Origin: Gonapodya sp. JEL0774
Taxonomy: Eukaryota > Monoblepharomycota > Monoblepharidomycetes > Monoblepharidales > Gonapodyaceae
DNA: 64,000 nucleotides
Assembly (NCBI GenBank): GCA_027604505.1
Contig: JADIIX010000076.1
Span: 2,166-66,165 of the forward strand
Direction: 5' to 3'
The stretch's first letter is position 1, and each line of letters begins with the position of its first letter. The position numbers and the translations under genes are program-made. The notes under the pieces are model-generated. The model made no database searches and was not told the origin of the DNA. It worked only from the letters and a program-made list of their open reading frames with translations. This document shows positions 36,717-49,600 of the stretch, in pieces.

Positions 36717-39700
36717 ATGGACCACTCCCAAGCAACCTTGGCAGGTGAAGTTCTGGTGGCTTCGCATTTCTGCAAGTTGTTCATTCTGAAGCACGCTATT
36801 TCCGGAATTGCTCGCGAAACCAAAGAACTCTACCTCCTTATCTACTCCTTTCTCGATGCTGGACCATTTCGAGGAGCGGCTGAGATTCTTCGTGAGGGAT
36901 TGGAGACCCAACAACGTCAGATTCTCGCGGATCACTTGATCGCCGAGTCTGCGGACTCTACGAATCGGTCCCAAAAAGCATCTGGCGCGCAGCAAATGTT
37001 GGGAGATATTCCTTTTTTGGATGAAAGGAGTGGGCTTGTCTCGAGCAGCTCGCAGTGCTTGTTGCCTCCACGGTTTGACTGGAAGGGAATTGCACATATC
37101 AGAACTTTGCCGGAAGTTGTGAGTGCGATTGCTTTTATCAAAATCTGTTATCTAGTCGATGTGAACTTCGGGCTCTGTCGCATTCACGTAGTTGCGAACG
37201 AAATCCCTGAACAATGTAAGTTTAAAAAGGCCCATTTCCTCCAGAGATTTTACATTGACACAGCTCCCACACGAACAACGCTATTCAAAAAAGTCGGCTG
37301 AGCAACCGCATCTACTTCGAATTCTCTCACATTTGACGTCTGTCGTGAACAAATTCCTCCCACCTAATGCCCCTGGACTTCAGTCATTGCTTGCACCACC
37401 TCATTCGTCGAATTCCTTTCTCCGTTTTTCGAGCGTACATGGCTTGGGATCTTACGCACCTGGAAGTCCTCGTAAGGGGGAACCAGGTTCGCCACTCCAC
37501 TACAGGACAGAGCCCGGTGGTAGAGCTCGAGTGTCACCGTCGACGGCGGTGTTGGGATTTGATGGCCGGGGACCGCTCATCACAAGTCCAAGTATGATTT
37601 CATATGTGTATGCGTATTCATGTGGCTGTGCTTATGTCCGCCCCAGTACTCCGTTGTTTAGGTAGCCAAGCTGGCGGTCCGATTCCTCGACAAAAAAAGC
37701 CTCTACCTTTTGTGTACTCTATGTTTCAAAAGGTAATAAGAGGAAGATCTCTCTGTGCAGTGGAATGCGATTGAGCACTGACGTTTTGTCGCAATTGTTC
37801 CTAGGTTCTCAAGGTACAAGGTCATGTTCAAGCAGTGTATTGTGCTATCTTTGATAGAACAGGAAATCGCTTCATCACTGTTTGTTATAGAGTGCGTTTT
37901 TTTCTCCTATACTTGAAGCTTATCACGGGTTGCTTCTTGAACCACAGGGCAGCGACGACTACCTAGTTAAAATCTGGTCTGCCCGTTCGGGTTGGATCAT
38001 CCACACATTAAGAGGACACACGTCGGAGATCATCGATTTAGCAGTCAATTACGAGAATACGCTGCTGGCTTCTGCATCAAACGACGACACAATCCGAATA
38101 TGGCATCTTAAAACCGGCGAACCCGCCACAGTCCTTCGGATCCCTTCTCTGGCTCATAACCACCATCAAAGGCGTGGATTTACCTCACTCGCTTGGAGTC
38201 CCTCCCCTCTGCCGAGCATGAGAGTATTGCTCGCGACGGCACGCGATGGTACTGCACGTCTGTGGCGCTGGGATTCCGATTTGTTAACATTTAATCCTGA
38301 GGTGAGGTTGATACCAGGTTTGCTCTCGCAAATTTTTGAGTTAAGATAATGCTTCTGGCGATTGCTAGGCGATAGTCTTGGACTGCAAGACTCTGGCACG
38401 AGATGAGGCACGATTTGGAGATTTCAATTCTACGGGAACTCGTTTCGTCGTCGGGGGCACGGACGGCCTTCTTCGCTTGTTTAGTTTGACGCCAACTTCT
38501 GTGGAAAAAGCCTTCGACCCGAACTACCGCATTGAAAACGCCACTTTGCTCGCGGTTTTAGGGGACCTGGAAGGAACCGGCCACAAGGGGTACATCACTG
38601 CGGTCTTTTTCAGTAATCATGGGGAGCGAATAGCCAGCAGTGGCTTGGATGGAAATATCATTCTGTGGTCATGGGACGTGAAAGAAAGAAAATGGAGGGA
38701 GCTTTTAAGTGTGTTCAAGTGCGGAGTTGAATGTGTTAATGACCATAGACCAATTTCTTTCTGGTGCAGTATCTTTACTGAATTGCAATGATCTTGGTGC
38801 TATTCCGGAGGCTCTCGATGACGCTCTTGAACAAGACGAGCCTTTGCAGAATGAGCCTTTGCCAAGTGATCATCCCTCAGACCACTTCGATTTGGACCAT
38901 GCTCTTGCGTTACAGCTCGCTGACACTGAGCCGAACATTAATTTGCCCCCAAATGTCTCTATGTTATATCCATCAGGGAGCGGTTCCGCGATGGGACCGG
39001 GATCATCCACACAGAGTGATGTTGCTCGAGCATCACATGATATCGATGAAGTCTCTTTTCCGAATTCGGGACTGATCCAGATCTCAACGGAATCTAATGC
39101 AACCGGCTCAAGCTCAGTGGAATGTGATGCTGCACTGGCCAAGACCGCGTTTGAGAATGATTCACATGGTGTGAGGCCTGCATCCGTTAGTGGTGAAAAT
39201 GCCGCGGTTGAAGTAAAAGCCTTCGATGAAGTGGACGCTTTTGGAGTAACTGCACAAACTATCCCGAATAGTGCCACCGCATTTGAAGATTCACGCGCAG
39301 ACATTCCGGGGACCAGGTCCGAGCAAAGTGTCCTGCCGCATACTGAAGATGTTATCTCAGTCCCGAGTGCAACAACTAACCGGCGAATATTTCTGCGACG
39401 TACTGGACAGGCTGCCGGAACTGTCGTTGCTGCCGCGGAAGAATCTTTCATGCCGTCAGAAAGACGTCACTTGCGTTCTAGAAGAAACTTGCAGAATCTC
39501 ACGCTGTCTGCTCCTCAGACAGCGGACGTGAACCCTGCCGAGAATCTAGAGAATGTTTCATTGCTTACCGGACGTTCAAGGACGGCTGCACGGACGAACG
39601 TGCAGTCAAACCAGAAGACAGCAAAAGTAACGATGATAGCCTGGAGCTTGGACGATTCCATCATTATTGTCGCGTGCTCAGACTTTAAATTGCGAGTGAG

Positions 39701-42700
39701 TCTTCTTCTTTTGGACAACTACGAAAAGTTTGTGCTGATCCTCTCGAATAACATGAGCAGACGTTTGATTCAGCGACAGGCAATTATTTGCGATCCTTCA
39801 AGTACCACACAAGTGACGTTTACAACATCGATGTGCACCCCTTTGATAACTCGATTTTTCTGAGTGGTGGTTGGGATGGCTTTATATGCCTGTGGAACAT
39901 GGATACTGGGAAGATGATTTCAGGTGTGATGAGAATCTTTCTGATTTGAACTTTCATCAATTACTTGTGCCAACCATTTTGTGCATTGGTGTCTGCTTTC
40001 AAGCTCTGGATCTCGAAGCTGCAGTGCTTGATGCGCGCTTCAGCCCAGATGGTCTTTCAATCGTCGCATCGGACTACGAGAATTTCTGTACCATATTCTC
40101 AGTTGATTCGAAGCCCGAGAATTTTGCTGATGTTCCACAAGAGCAGTTTTTTACATCTGACTATGATCAAATTCGAGTGGACGCTCAGTTTCATGTCATT
40201 GACGAGAACTCGCAACTCCCACCGCACCGAATGGCGAGGACGAACGTTTGCAACTTAACGTACACACCATGGCCTCAGTATAGGGATCCGAATATTGGTT
40301 TGGAGTTGGGGATTGAGCTCCCGAAAGGCCAGGCTGAGCTGGAGGCAGGTTCGAAAATTGCACAATTGCAGAAAGACCTGCCAAGAATTATCGGGCAGGA
40401 GCGAGGAATCCAGACGTGAGTGTTGAGCTCGGCCTCTAGACAGGCCCTATTCGGCTCAGATTTTTCCTTTCTCCTCGCAGACTTACCACACCCAAAAAGA
40501 ACGATCGCAGGCACGGACGAAAGCGCCGAGATTTCCATGAGTCGGATGACGAAGAGGAATTTATCACGTTCGACTTCGCAGCAGCCTTGCCGATGGCTGA
40601 TTCCAGTGGTGATGAGTGGACAGACGGCGGAGACGGTTCGGATAAGGACTCAGACTCGGATGAGGAGTTTGTAGGACCCTCTGATGAAGAGTCTGCGCGA
40701 CGCAAGAGCCGTCGCTCGGCAAAGAAGAAGATCCAAAAAAGGAAGCAACGGGACCGTTCGAGGAAAAGTGAGAGAAGGACCTATCGAGAAAGTTCCAACG
40801 AGCAAGAATTCGGAGGAGAGCTTCTCGAGTCAGATGGCCAACAGTCAAGTGGACGCCGTAACAAACGCGTCCAAGGCAATAAATCGGGAAGTGATAAGCG
40901 GCCAGTGGAAGATTTTCTTCCGAGTGATTGGATCAAAGCGGCAGTGCCGAAACACACACCTTATCGCCCACAAATTGGTGACCAAGTGGTCTACCTTAAA
41001 GAAGGACACAGCGACTTTTTGCATACAGTATTCGAACGGGAGAGCTTGGACATCTCGCTCCTTCCTCGTCCAGACTCCAGGTACCTTCCTTGGGTCAAGT
41101 ATCCTAACCTACCTCCAGTTGTCTTTTGCACTGTGCGCAGTGTCTCTTTTAGATCTGGACCCCCCGCAATCTGTCAGGTCAGCTTGGAAGTTTGGGAGGT
41201 GGATGCCAGGGTTGCCGACAATGATTCCCCCATCAATCCTCACTGGACATCCCTTTTGCTTCCTGCGAGTGAAAGCCTGTTTCCAACGACGCGCCGTATT
41301 GATGTCAAGTTTTTCGACGCGGCAGATGTTGCCGATTTCATCATCCTCCGCGAACATTACGTGTGGTCAATGACAGCACAGTACATCGAAGGAGAAAAAG
41401 TACTAGCTTTCTTTGCAGACGACAGTGAATACGGAGCAGTCATACTAAGCACTAGCGCTCGCTTGGAGTCACATCCACCGGAAGACCTTGGAGCCACTGG
41501 GAAGAAAACGCGATACTCTCTAAGGTCCGATGGTTTGTCTCAAGAGCCCGAGTTATCGCACACGAAGTATGGCGTGATATGGGCTGAAAATGTGAGCCCG
41601 TGGAACTGCTTCTTGATCAGATGGTATTTGAATCTCAATCGCAAAGCACTTGTGAGTGTCCCTCAATTAATCAGAAAAAATCCCCACAGGGAATCTGGAG
41701 ACACAGTGGGGGAAGAAACCAGTACGTTTAGCCCGTGGGAAATCCGCAAACCCGATCGTGATCTCGCAGTTCAATCTGACCGGTTGAGTGAACAAGGTGC
41801 TGTGAATTGTTTCGCTGATTATTTTCAGCGAGCACCCACGGTTCTTCGTTTCAGAACGTGAAGCTGCATTGAATATCTTGAGCGAGGCCATCGATAAAGA
41901 TGACTTTGCAGTTTTCGTGGAGCGAGTCAGGCACGAAGACTACCCGGATTACTATAGGGAAATCGCCTACCCCGTGTATCTCAATCTCGTGCAAGCTCGT
42001 TTAACGAATGGCTTTTACCGGAGATTTGAGGTGAATTCCTTACAAGGGGCTGTACGAAGTATGCAGACTTCCAACATACAGTTTCAGGCGTTCATTTATG
42101 ACATCAAAATGATTCAAGCGAATGCCAAGAAGTACAACTCGGAGGGAACTCATGTTTTTGAGCTGGCTAAGAACGAGTTTGGCGCATTTATCAAAAGGTG
42201 TCAGGGTGGGTGATTGCTTTAGCCATCTCCCCATCAAATACTCGCAACGAGCAACTTTACCCAACATAGATCTCAAACCACCTGAACGAGTCATTTTCGT
42301 AACTCCTTCGTCATTGCCAAGGTTTGCTTCGAGTGTTGCGGGTCCTAGCACTGCGGAAAGAGGTGTGACAAAAAGACCTCACACCGACGACGATCTGAGG
42401 GAAGGGCCTTCCGACGGTGAAATGCCCAAAAAGCGTTTGAGATTCAAATTGGGATCGGGATACGATGAAATCGTCACTGTGAGTTATACCATATAACTCA
42501 CGGGGCTTTCCGAGCTCCTGAACTTTTCCTTCTGTGGCTCCAGCGGCCTCCGGAAGCGACCCCCGGGAACCTGGGCTTTCGCATCGTTTTACGCTCGAGA
42601 GCTGTAGACCCATCACCTAACGATTTCTCCACGTTGCCGTCGACGGGACTTGACTCAATGGCCCAGGCTGTTCAGCCCACTAACCCGGGCGACGAAGAGG

Positions 42701-43092
42701 ATAAAGAAGGAGAGCTCAGACAAGATTCACCTGATGCCGAGAGTACGGTTTCTGACACTTCAATCGAGTCAACACGACCAAAAAACCGATCGCGCAATGG
42801 GGCACAGCGCAAACGTGCACGCGCTCGGGGTGCAGACGAGGACTATGACATGGAAAGTGACGCGGAATCGGAGGAAGAAGAAGCCGAAGAAACCGATTCA
42901 GACGACGGCACCACCTCTCGATCAAGGAGAGCGACCCGCTCGCGGAAGGCAAAAGGCAAAGGACGAGCGCTTCCGCCACGGACTACGAGAAATATTAGAG
43001 AATCTAGACCACCTTATTCGAGTCGCAAGAGCAGTCGGGCACAAAACCGGGTGAGCTACGCGGCAGACGAATCGGATACCGAATCAGAGTAG
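36717..43092 (+). CDS. BRWD/PHIP-like WD40-repeat and bromodomain protein
   Basis: BRWD/PHIP proteins are nuclear chromatin readers that can serve as DCAF substrate receptors of CUL4-DDB1. The N-terminal helical module reads ELYLLIYSFLDAGPF and, after an intron, LLRILSHLTSVVNKFLPP. The WD40 propeller follows from about 37800: VQGHVQAVYCAIFDRTG, GSDDYLVKIWSARSG, TLRGHTSEIIDLAVNYENT and SGLDGNIILWSWD, then the second half near 39640-39900 after a long acidic/Ser-rich insert. The tail has an acidic-basic block (40500-40900) and the family's cryptic Tudor-like segment (WIKAAVPKHTPYRPQIGDQV, SPWNCFLIRWY, FSPWE). One bromodomain follows at about 41870-42210 (DDFAVFVERV, DYPDYYREIAYPVYL, NAKKYNSEG with the acetyl-lysine Asn). 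The end is Lys/Arg/Glu-rich. Animal members have two bromodomains; only one is visible here. About 1600 residues; many exons, some provisional. Confidence 0.9.
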
Positions 43093-43427
43093 TAAATGTA
43101 AAATGTAAATATGTGTATTTGAAGGCTATTGCATCTATTTTGCTGGAAGAATTATCTCCAGTCTTGTCCTGTTGATGTGCCTTCCTCTTCACATTCAGTT
43201 TGTGGGTGTTGGGTGAAGTTTCGCTGTGTCAACTTGCGGTAATCGCAGCGATGCAGGACCCGTGAGCATCAAATCTCGGAGTTTCTTCCAAAGCATCTTC
43301 GACTCGTTGTGTCCGGTCCTTCTCATTTGTGATGTTCTTCCACTCTTCTGATCGCTCTCCCCTCGAAATGAATTCCATCATCTTTTCTCACCGTACGCCC
43401 CGCTGTCACCAATCCCGCAGTCAGCAA
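43093..43427. other. 335-bp intergenic region
   Basis: Between the BRWD-like stop and the chosen EMC3 start. The EMC3 frame is open upstream to about 43329 but contains only weak start options, and the family N-terminus fits the ATG at 43428. Nothing else seen. Confidence 0.6.
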
Positions 43428-44817
43428 ATGTTTCTCGATCCCGCTATTCGGGATTGGGTCCTCTTTCCTATCATGATCGTCATGGTCCTGGTGGGCGTGG
43501 TGCGTCACTACATCCAGCAGATGCTCAATTCTCCGGCGAAAACTAACATCAAGGCTGTGCGGGAGCTGTGAGTTCTCAACAACACGGGATTCTTTGACTG
43601 GAGTATGCTAGGGCAAGAGCGGTCGTGATGGGAGCGCTTGTGATCCGTTGGTGTGGGACGGAAGGGGGCCAGCTGCGTGGCAATACGGGATTCAGACAAA
43701 ATGAAAGCTCTGACTATTTTGAGAATTCTGAGGATCACTGGCTGTGGAGGTATTCGGTTTTGAACACACCTACCAGACTTCTCGGACAGGCTCATTTTGG
43801 AGATGCGGCAAAACCCTCTCTCAATTGACCAATGTTTACGGAATAGTTACTGAACAGTAGCGCCTGTTCCGAATCTCGAGGTGAAGTCGCTCACGCAGAT
43901 GTTGTGTATTTTCAAAGGCAAGCCCTCCAGCGTGCTGCCCGCCTTCGCATGTGTTACGGTCAAATCCCACCGACCTCGTTCGAACTCCGTCGTGCGAAGC
44001 TTTCTGAGGCCTTTGAGGAGGGAAAGTACCTCAAGAACCCAGCGTCGAGAACACAGGGCGCACCCGCTCCCAACCCGATGACGGACCCGCAGGGGATGGA
44101 GCAGATGATGGAGATGATGAAAAAGAATATGGCCATGTTCATCCCACAGACGCTCATTATGAGCTGGATTACCTTCTTCTTTTCCGGTTTCGTCGCACGT
44201 GAGTCAAGTTGGATCGCTGTCGAGGTGGACGAAGAGGGGGATTCGGTTTCCGTTTTGACCCCTCCCATTTGTGATCGCCTGCCACCAGTGAAATTGCCCT
44301 TCCCTTTGACGCTTCGCTTCAAATCCATGCTTCAACGGGGTATTGAGACAGCCGACATGGACGTTACATGGGTGTCATCTCTATCCTGGTACTTTCTCAA
44401 CTTGTTTGGTCTCAGAGGTATATTTGCGCTGATCTTGGGGGAAGAGAATGGTACGTTGGCCTATCTTCGGCTGGTTTTCTTCGAGCACCTTGAAGTGGAG
44501 GTTGACTTCCCCCCTCACTCCATTGTTTCACAAAACATATCCATTATTATTATTTTTTTGACTCCTGTCGCACCGTACCGTGGACCTGGGTTGGCCATTG
44601 ATCTCCAGCTGTTGATGACATCAAAGCGATGCAGTCTTTCAGCCCTGCCGGTGCGCAAGGCCCGGGGCAACAAGACATGAGCAAGATGTTCGAAGGGGAG
44701 AAAGAACTGCTTCAGCTTATTGAACACTCGTGGGACATGCGTGACATTGAGGAGAGGACGCTTCACAAGTGGTTGATGGAGCAGCAAGGTGGGAAAGGGC
44801 GGTTCAAAGAAGAGTAG
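43428..44817 (+). CDS. EMC3: ER membrane protein complex subunit 3
   Basis: EMC3 is the Oxa1/YidC-related core subunit of the EMC insertase, which places tail-anchored and multipass proteins in the ER membrane. Four exons close to 263 residues (human 261): 43428-43567, 43918-44198, 44289-44450 and 44609-44817. The start FLDPAIRDWVLFPIMIVM is followed by the first membrane segment and VVRHYIQQ. Then come MTDPQGMEQMMEMMKKNM, TM2 (TLIMSWITFFFSGFVA), the family signature KLPFPLTLRFKSMLQRGIE, and TM3 VSSLSWYFLNLFGLRGI. The C-terminal cytosolic coil has IEHSWDMRDIEERTLHKWL. Intron 1, at 350 bp, is several times longer than most here and contains nothing I recognise. Very certain. Confidence 0.95.
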
Positions 44818-45630
44818 ATTAGACGTAACAAAAAATTTCATTATACAAACGTGATCAAATTGCCCTTCGAGAAGTTGCAGTTTTGAAATTGAACATTGTC
44901 AGCTTGTTGGTATCTCACGGGCCACCAACCCCACCTGTGGTGGTGAGCTGATGTGGGAGGGATGGGAGTGATTTCAGGGGTAATGCTGGAATAGAGACTA
45001 TGGAGTATGATATTATGGACTACGCATGTAATACATAAGTCTTGGTTGCATGTCAACGACATGGTACAGATTTCAGATGCAAGCACACTTGCGTTTACAT
45101 AAGCTGACGTGACTGAGCCTGCAATCCAGAGTCAGCACGCAAAATGAGCCAAGCACCGTTTGTAGGGAAGTTGGAGAGTGTGTTTAAATCTCCTTCAGTT
45201 TGAAAGTTCCTTGTTGTTCGCAACATCCACTGGGGTGTCCTGGGTACTAAGCAGTCGCGCCCATGCTTGGACAGCAGATCGGAGTTTTTGGGAACAAATT
45301 TTGCTTTGGACTGGATCCTCGCGGTGGCTTATTGGGCACTTTGACGGGGGAAGTGGCTTTGCCCCCCCAGCGCAACAAGTGCACATTCCCTTATACTCGA
45401 CAGGGGGTCTGACCTCGGCCTCTCACCCAAAATGGCGTGGCGGGTTTCTCTCATATCCGTGCCGTGTATGATCTGTTAGCGGCATAGTCTTTGCAGTTTC
45501 AGACCGAGAGCGTGCGTGGGACTCGGACGGTGGGTGGCCCGAGCACAGACAGACACACAAATAATACGACATACAGACAAATACTCTCCCCAACACTCCA
45601 CATCCATCCATCCAACAGCAGACACGAGCT
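44818..45630. other. 0.8 kb intergenic, includes eS28 promoter and leader
   Basis: Between the EMC3 stop and the eS28 start codon. Frames are short and unconvincing. The last 130 bp before the start are rich in CA/CAGA/CATC repeats (45540-45620), probably the transcribed 5' leader of the ribosomal protein gene. No TATA box is obvious upstream. Confidence 0.5.
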
Positions 45631-46249
45631 ATGGTGAGAAGGCGTGTGAACTGGACAAACAGTGGAGCGCAGCTGGCGGCCTTGAAACAAATTATGCTGG
45701 ACCCAACGATGCGCCAAATCTCACCGCTGCCTGCCTGCCCATCTCGCAGGAGCGCGCCGCACCCGTTAAACTCGCTAAAGTGATCAAGGTTCTCGGACGG
45801 ACTGGCTCCCGGTGCGTTTATTTGTAGCTAGTGCTTTTCGCTCCACCCACGTTCTAAAAACTGTCGGTCTTTCTCTGTGTCTGCACCGTGGTGGATTAAC
45901 GGGATGACAACACCCTTCTGCGTATTCTGGACATCTTTTCCTGGACGATCATTATCACAAACTCTTGTCCTTGTATGAATCGGGTCGCCAATCTCTTTCC
46001 ACGAACCTGATATATATAAAACGCGGAAACCATGAAACTACCCAATGCCTAACGACGGTTGCATATCCGTCGCTCCACTTTCCCCCTTTCTCTTCGTTAA
46101 CGAAAAACAGTGGAGGTGTCACTCAGGTCCGCGTTGAGTTCCTGGACGACACATCCCGTTCTATCATCCGGAACGTCAAAGGCCCCGTCCGAGAGAACGA
46201 CATCCTCACACTCCTCGAATCTGAGCGTGAGGCTCGGAGGCTGAAGTAA
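45631..46249 (+). CDS. RPS28: 40S ribosomal protein eS28
   Basis: eS28 is a small-subunit protein near the mRNA exit channel. Three coding exons: 45631-45633 (only the ATG), 45750-45811 and 46111-46249, giving 67 residues, the same length as yeast Rps28. The protein reads M, then [41 protein letters not shown], and ends [12 protein letters not shown]. The ATG is followed directly by GTGAGA, and the acceptor CTCGCAG joins it in phase 0 to the conserved APVKLAKV. Without this tiny exon the conserved sequence has no start codon. The second intron (299 bp) contains a TATATATAAAA tract at about 46010 but no certain snoRNA. Confidence 0.95.
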
Positions 46250-46678
46250 ACGCATGGCCACAATGGGCCGGGGTTGATGTTGGGAGCAGGCGTGAAGGGT
46301 AGAATGGAGGAAGGGAGGAATGGGCCATGGGAGGAAGGGTGGAACGGTGGAGGGGTAGAAAGGGAGGAATGGAGGAGGAGTGGAAGGGTACGAACACTCG
46401 AGGTGGTGCTGTCTGAAATTGTTGTGTTTGAATCGACGGGCCGTCGGAGTGGTCTCGTTGGTCGCCGCGACGGTTTGCCGGCCACCTCAAAGTAACTGGC
46501 ATTGAATAAATTTGCGCACTCATTGGTGATTGAAGCTTCGCTCCCTTGGAAATGTCTTTTCTTCATCTTTTGGAGTGGTGGATTCCACTGTAAGTGATCA
46601 TTTGGGGTACCTGCGTTGAATGGGCCAGCAGCACGCCAGACAGAATCAGTGCTTTTGTACCCACTTTACTCGAAACCC
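46250..46678. other. intergenic with purine-rich (GGA) tract
   Basis: Between the eS28 stop and the CEP120 start. About 46290-46392 is a nearly continuous purine run of GGAAGG/GGAGG units on the plus strand. No open frame with a family signal is present. It probably includes the eS28 3' UTR and the CEP120 promoter. Confidence 0.6.
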
Positions 46679-49600
46679 ATGGCGCCCACCGACCGGATAA
46701 CCGTCCTATTAACGGTTTATGAAGGCAAGTATCATTTTCTGCTCGAATCATCCTTTGGAAGGATGCTCACTCCCAGTTTTCCCGCGATCGCCGTTCACAA
46801 CCAACAACTGCCTGCACGGACTCTGTCCCTGGCGATTTCCCCCGACATGCACTGGAATTGATGATATTGTTGCAGGTCGAAACTTCTTGAAGCGGCCCAA
46901 CGGATCTTACCACATTCAATGTCGATTCAACAACGGTGTGTGTTTGAACCGACGCTTTCTCGACAACCACGGTCTCTCAGACTGATTCATCGTGCTCAAA
47001 TAATTATTAAATTCTACTGCTGTTTCAGAAATCCTCACGTCGGATCCAACACCCGCCACCACCTCCCCGACGTTCGATACTGAGCTCTCCTGGCTCCTCC
47101 CCACCAAACTCCTCCACCTCCTCCGCTCACAGCGTGAAGTCGTGAAGCTCGTGTGTTATGCTACAGATGGTAAAGGCCGCCAGGACTCGGTCGGATATGT
47201 GGTGTTGGACTTGAGGACCGGCAAGGACATTCCAGGGGACCAACGCTGGTACCCTCTTCTTGGTGCGCCAAAGGGGTCCGGTGGTGGTGTTTTCAGGCCT
47301 GAAATCAAAATGGCCTTTGGCATTGGATGGACTGGAGATGAGGACAAGGTGGACGCGGATGGCGGTTTGGTCGAGGACACTCAATTGGCGGATGTGAGTG
47401 GTCGTGCCATGTTCAGTCTTTATACCCGGGGGCGGGGGAGCAGCTCGAGAATATCTCGAAAGATGCAAGAGCTTCGTGATTAGTCCTCTCACCCGTGTCT
47501 CGGTCGGTTCCACTTCTCCTGACCCTCCTGCACCAGCTGTCACCAAACTCCCAAAACAATGACATGAGCCCCGAAGAAGACAAACCAACACTCGGTCGTT
47601 CCTCTCTACCAGCTGATAGCAATCGTGTTGCTCCTTCCTCCGAGCACTCCCGGAGAGCAAGCGAGCCCGCCCCTTCTCGCGGCGCCGGCCCCCCAGAAAA
47701 ACCTACGCCGTCTGCTGCTCCGATTCCGGCTTCTTCAGCACCACGAACCGCCCCGTCCCAGCCTGCCAGTCCGTCACGCGTCTTTGCGCGGGAGCCCTCA
47801 CCTGCTCATTCCGGCAATGCACCTCCTCGGCAACCAAAGGTGTCCTTCCGGTTAGATGAAGCTGGTTTCTATCAAATCGGGCGAGGAACACAGCCGTTTC
47901 GGTTGTCCGTCACCATCTCACACGCACGGAATCTGGAGTCCCTGATGGACGTTGCGTCGCGCGAGTATCCTGGAGAAGCTGCTCGAGGGTGGTCTTCGGG
48001 CTTTTATTTTTACTACAGCCTTTTGGGGAACGACATTGTTTCGGATAAGTTTGAGGACTTTCGAAATCCCGCGTTCACAGCAGATTGTGTTGCAGTATCG
48101 TTGAGGTCGTCCAAGGAAGAGATCGAGGCGTTCATTCGACAAACAGAGCGTATCGTGGTGTATCTCTACCACGAAACTCGAGTGCTGGGATCTGTGGATA
48201 TCCCTCTCACAACGCTGCTGGCGCACAAGGCGGAAGTTGAAGCTGGTGTGAGATCCGTGGAAGCCGTGTATCCGATGGCGGATGCACGGCACGATATGAT
48301 TGGCGAACCGAGCAAGCGGCCAGGGGTTGGTGTTGCGCTCATGCTTGTGGAGGAGAATGAGAAAACGGTGGAGCGTTCCGGCGGGAACCCGGACCTCGAG
48401 CGCAATGCAGTTGGTTCTCCTGCAACAACTGCGGCAACAAACTTTTTGCAAAGCAATCCCTTTGCATCTCCCCCGCGAGCGTCACCTCGTGCCATCAACC
48501 CTCCCTCTGAACCCGTTCCATCTCCGACTGTTCCCAACACTACCGAACAAGTCATAACCGGAAAATCTAGTGTCTGGACTCAATACCGTCTCTCTATCGA
48601 TCTTCGGTCTGTCCGAAACACACCCGCTGGTCTTAATCTATTCTTTCGGTACTCCTATCCGGCACTTGGGACGGAATGTCGCTTTATTTCCGGAACAGCG
48701 GAAATAGCGCCGTCATTGAGCAAAGCTTCTCGCTCACGGGAAGTGCGTGTGCAAAATGGCTATGCTGGGTTTGAGTTTGTGATGGGTGCGGACCAATTGC
48801 GGACTTTCTTGCAATCCCTACCGCTTCTTCTCGAAACTTGGGGGAAGGATCAGGCGGGCCATGATAAAGATGTGAAGCTGGGCGATGCAGAGGTCCGATT
48901 GGGTGGGCTGTATTCTGCAAGAGAAACCCGAGAGACAATCGAAGGTGGCCGAACCATCGGTTTGAGAACTTGGGATGGATGGGTCCCCATCCGAGACGAA
49001 ACGACAAATGGGGAAGCTGGAAAGGGGAAGCGCATTGGGGAGGTCAGAGTTGTGCTTGGGTTGGAGGATCTCGGGATCGTCGAAGAACAGGATGCGGAAC
49101 TCGCAACCCGTGCTGCAATGGAAAACGACCAAGGTCGCAGTTCGTCTCCGGCAAGACAAACGGCGAGGTCCCCATCCCCACATGCTCCACGAAGGGTTCC
49201 CGACAACTCACTTGGACGAGCGTCGCCAGCCTCTTCGGATGGAATACATGATACTGCTGAATATCGCGCTGTACAGGATCTAGAACGCTGGAAGCAGATG
49301 GAAGAAACCCGATTTGTGGAGCATCTCCGATCACGTGAGACGGAGCTGCTATCCAAGTTAACAGAAGAGTGGCGGCGTCGGGAACGAGAGCGAGATTCCG
49401 CTTTAAAACGGAAAGTTGAGGAGTTTGTTCGGTTGGAACGTCAAGTTGCAGAGTTGGTTGTCAGCCTTGAGGCGAGGGAACAAAAAATTGTCCAGGCGGA
49501 AATGGACGTTCGCGCCAGGGAGGCTGAGGTTCGCTGGAGCGAGGACCGAGCTCAAAAAGCTATGGCAGAGCAAATTGCACGCATCGAGGGAGAAAATCGA

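Noticed and set aside
43568-43917. A gene nested in the long first intron of EMC3
   Set aside because: The short frames inside it carry no motif and lack splice partners.
45895-46012. Possible box C/D snoRNA in eS28 intron 2 (GGATGAC ... CTGA)
   Set aside because: The C box has a mismatch, no terminal stem is clear, and no C'/D' pair or target guide can be argued.
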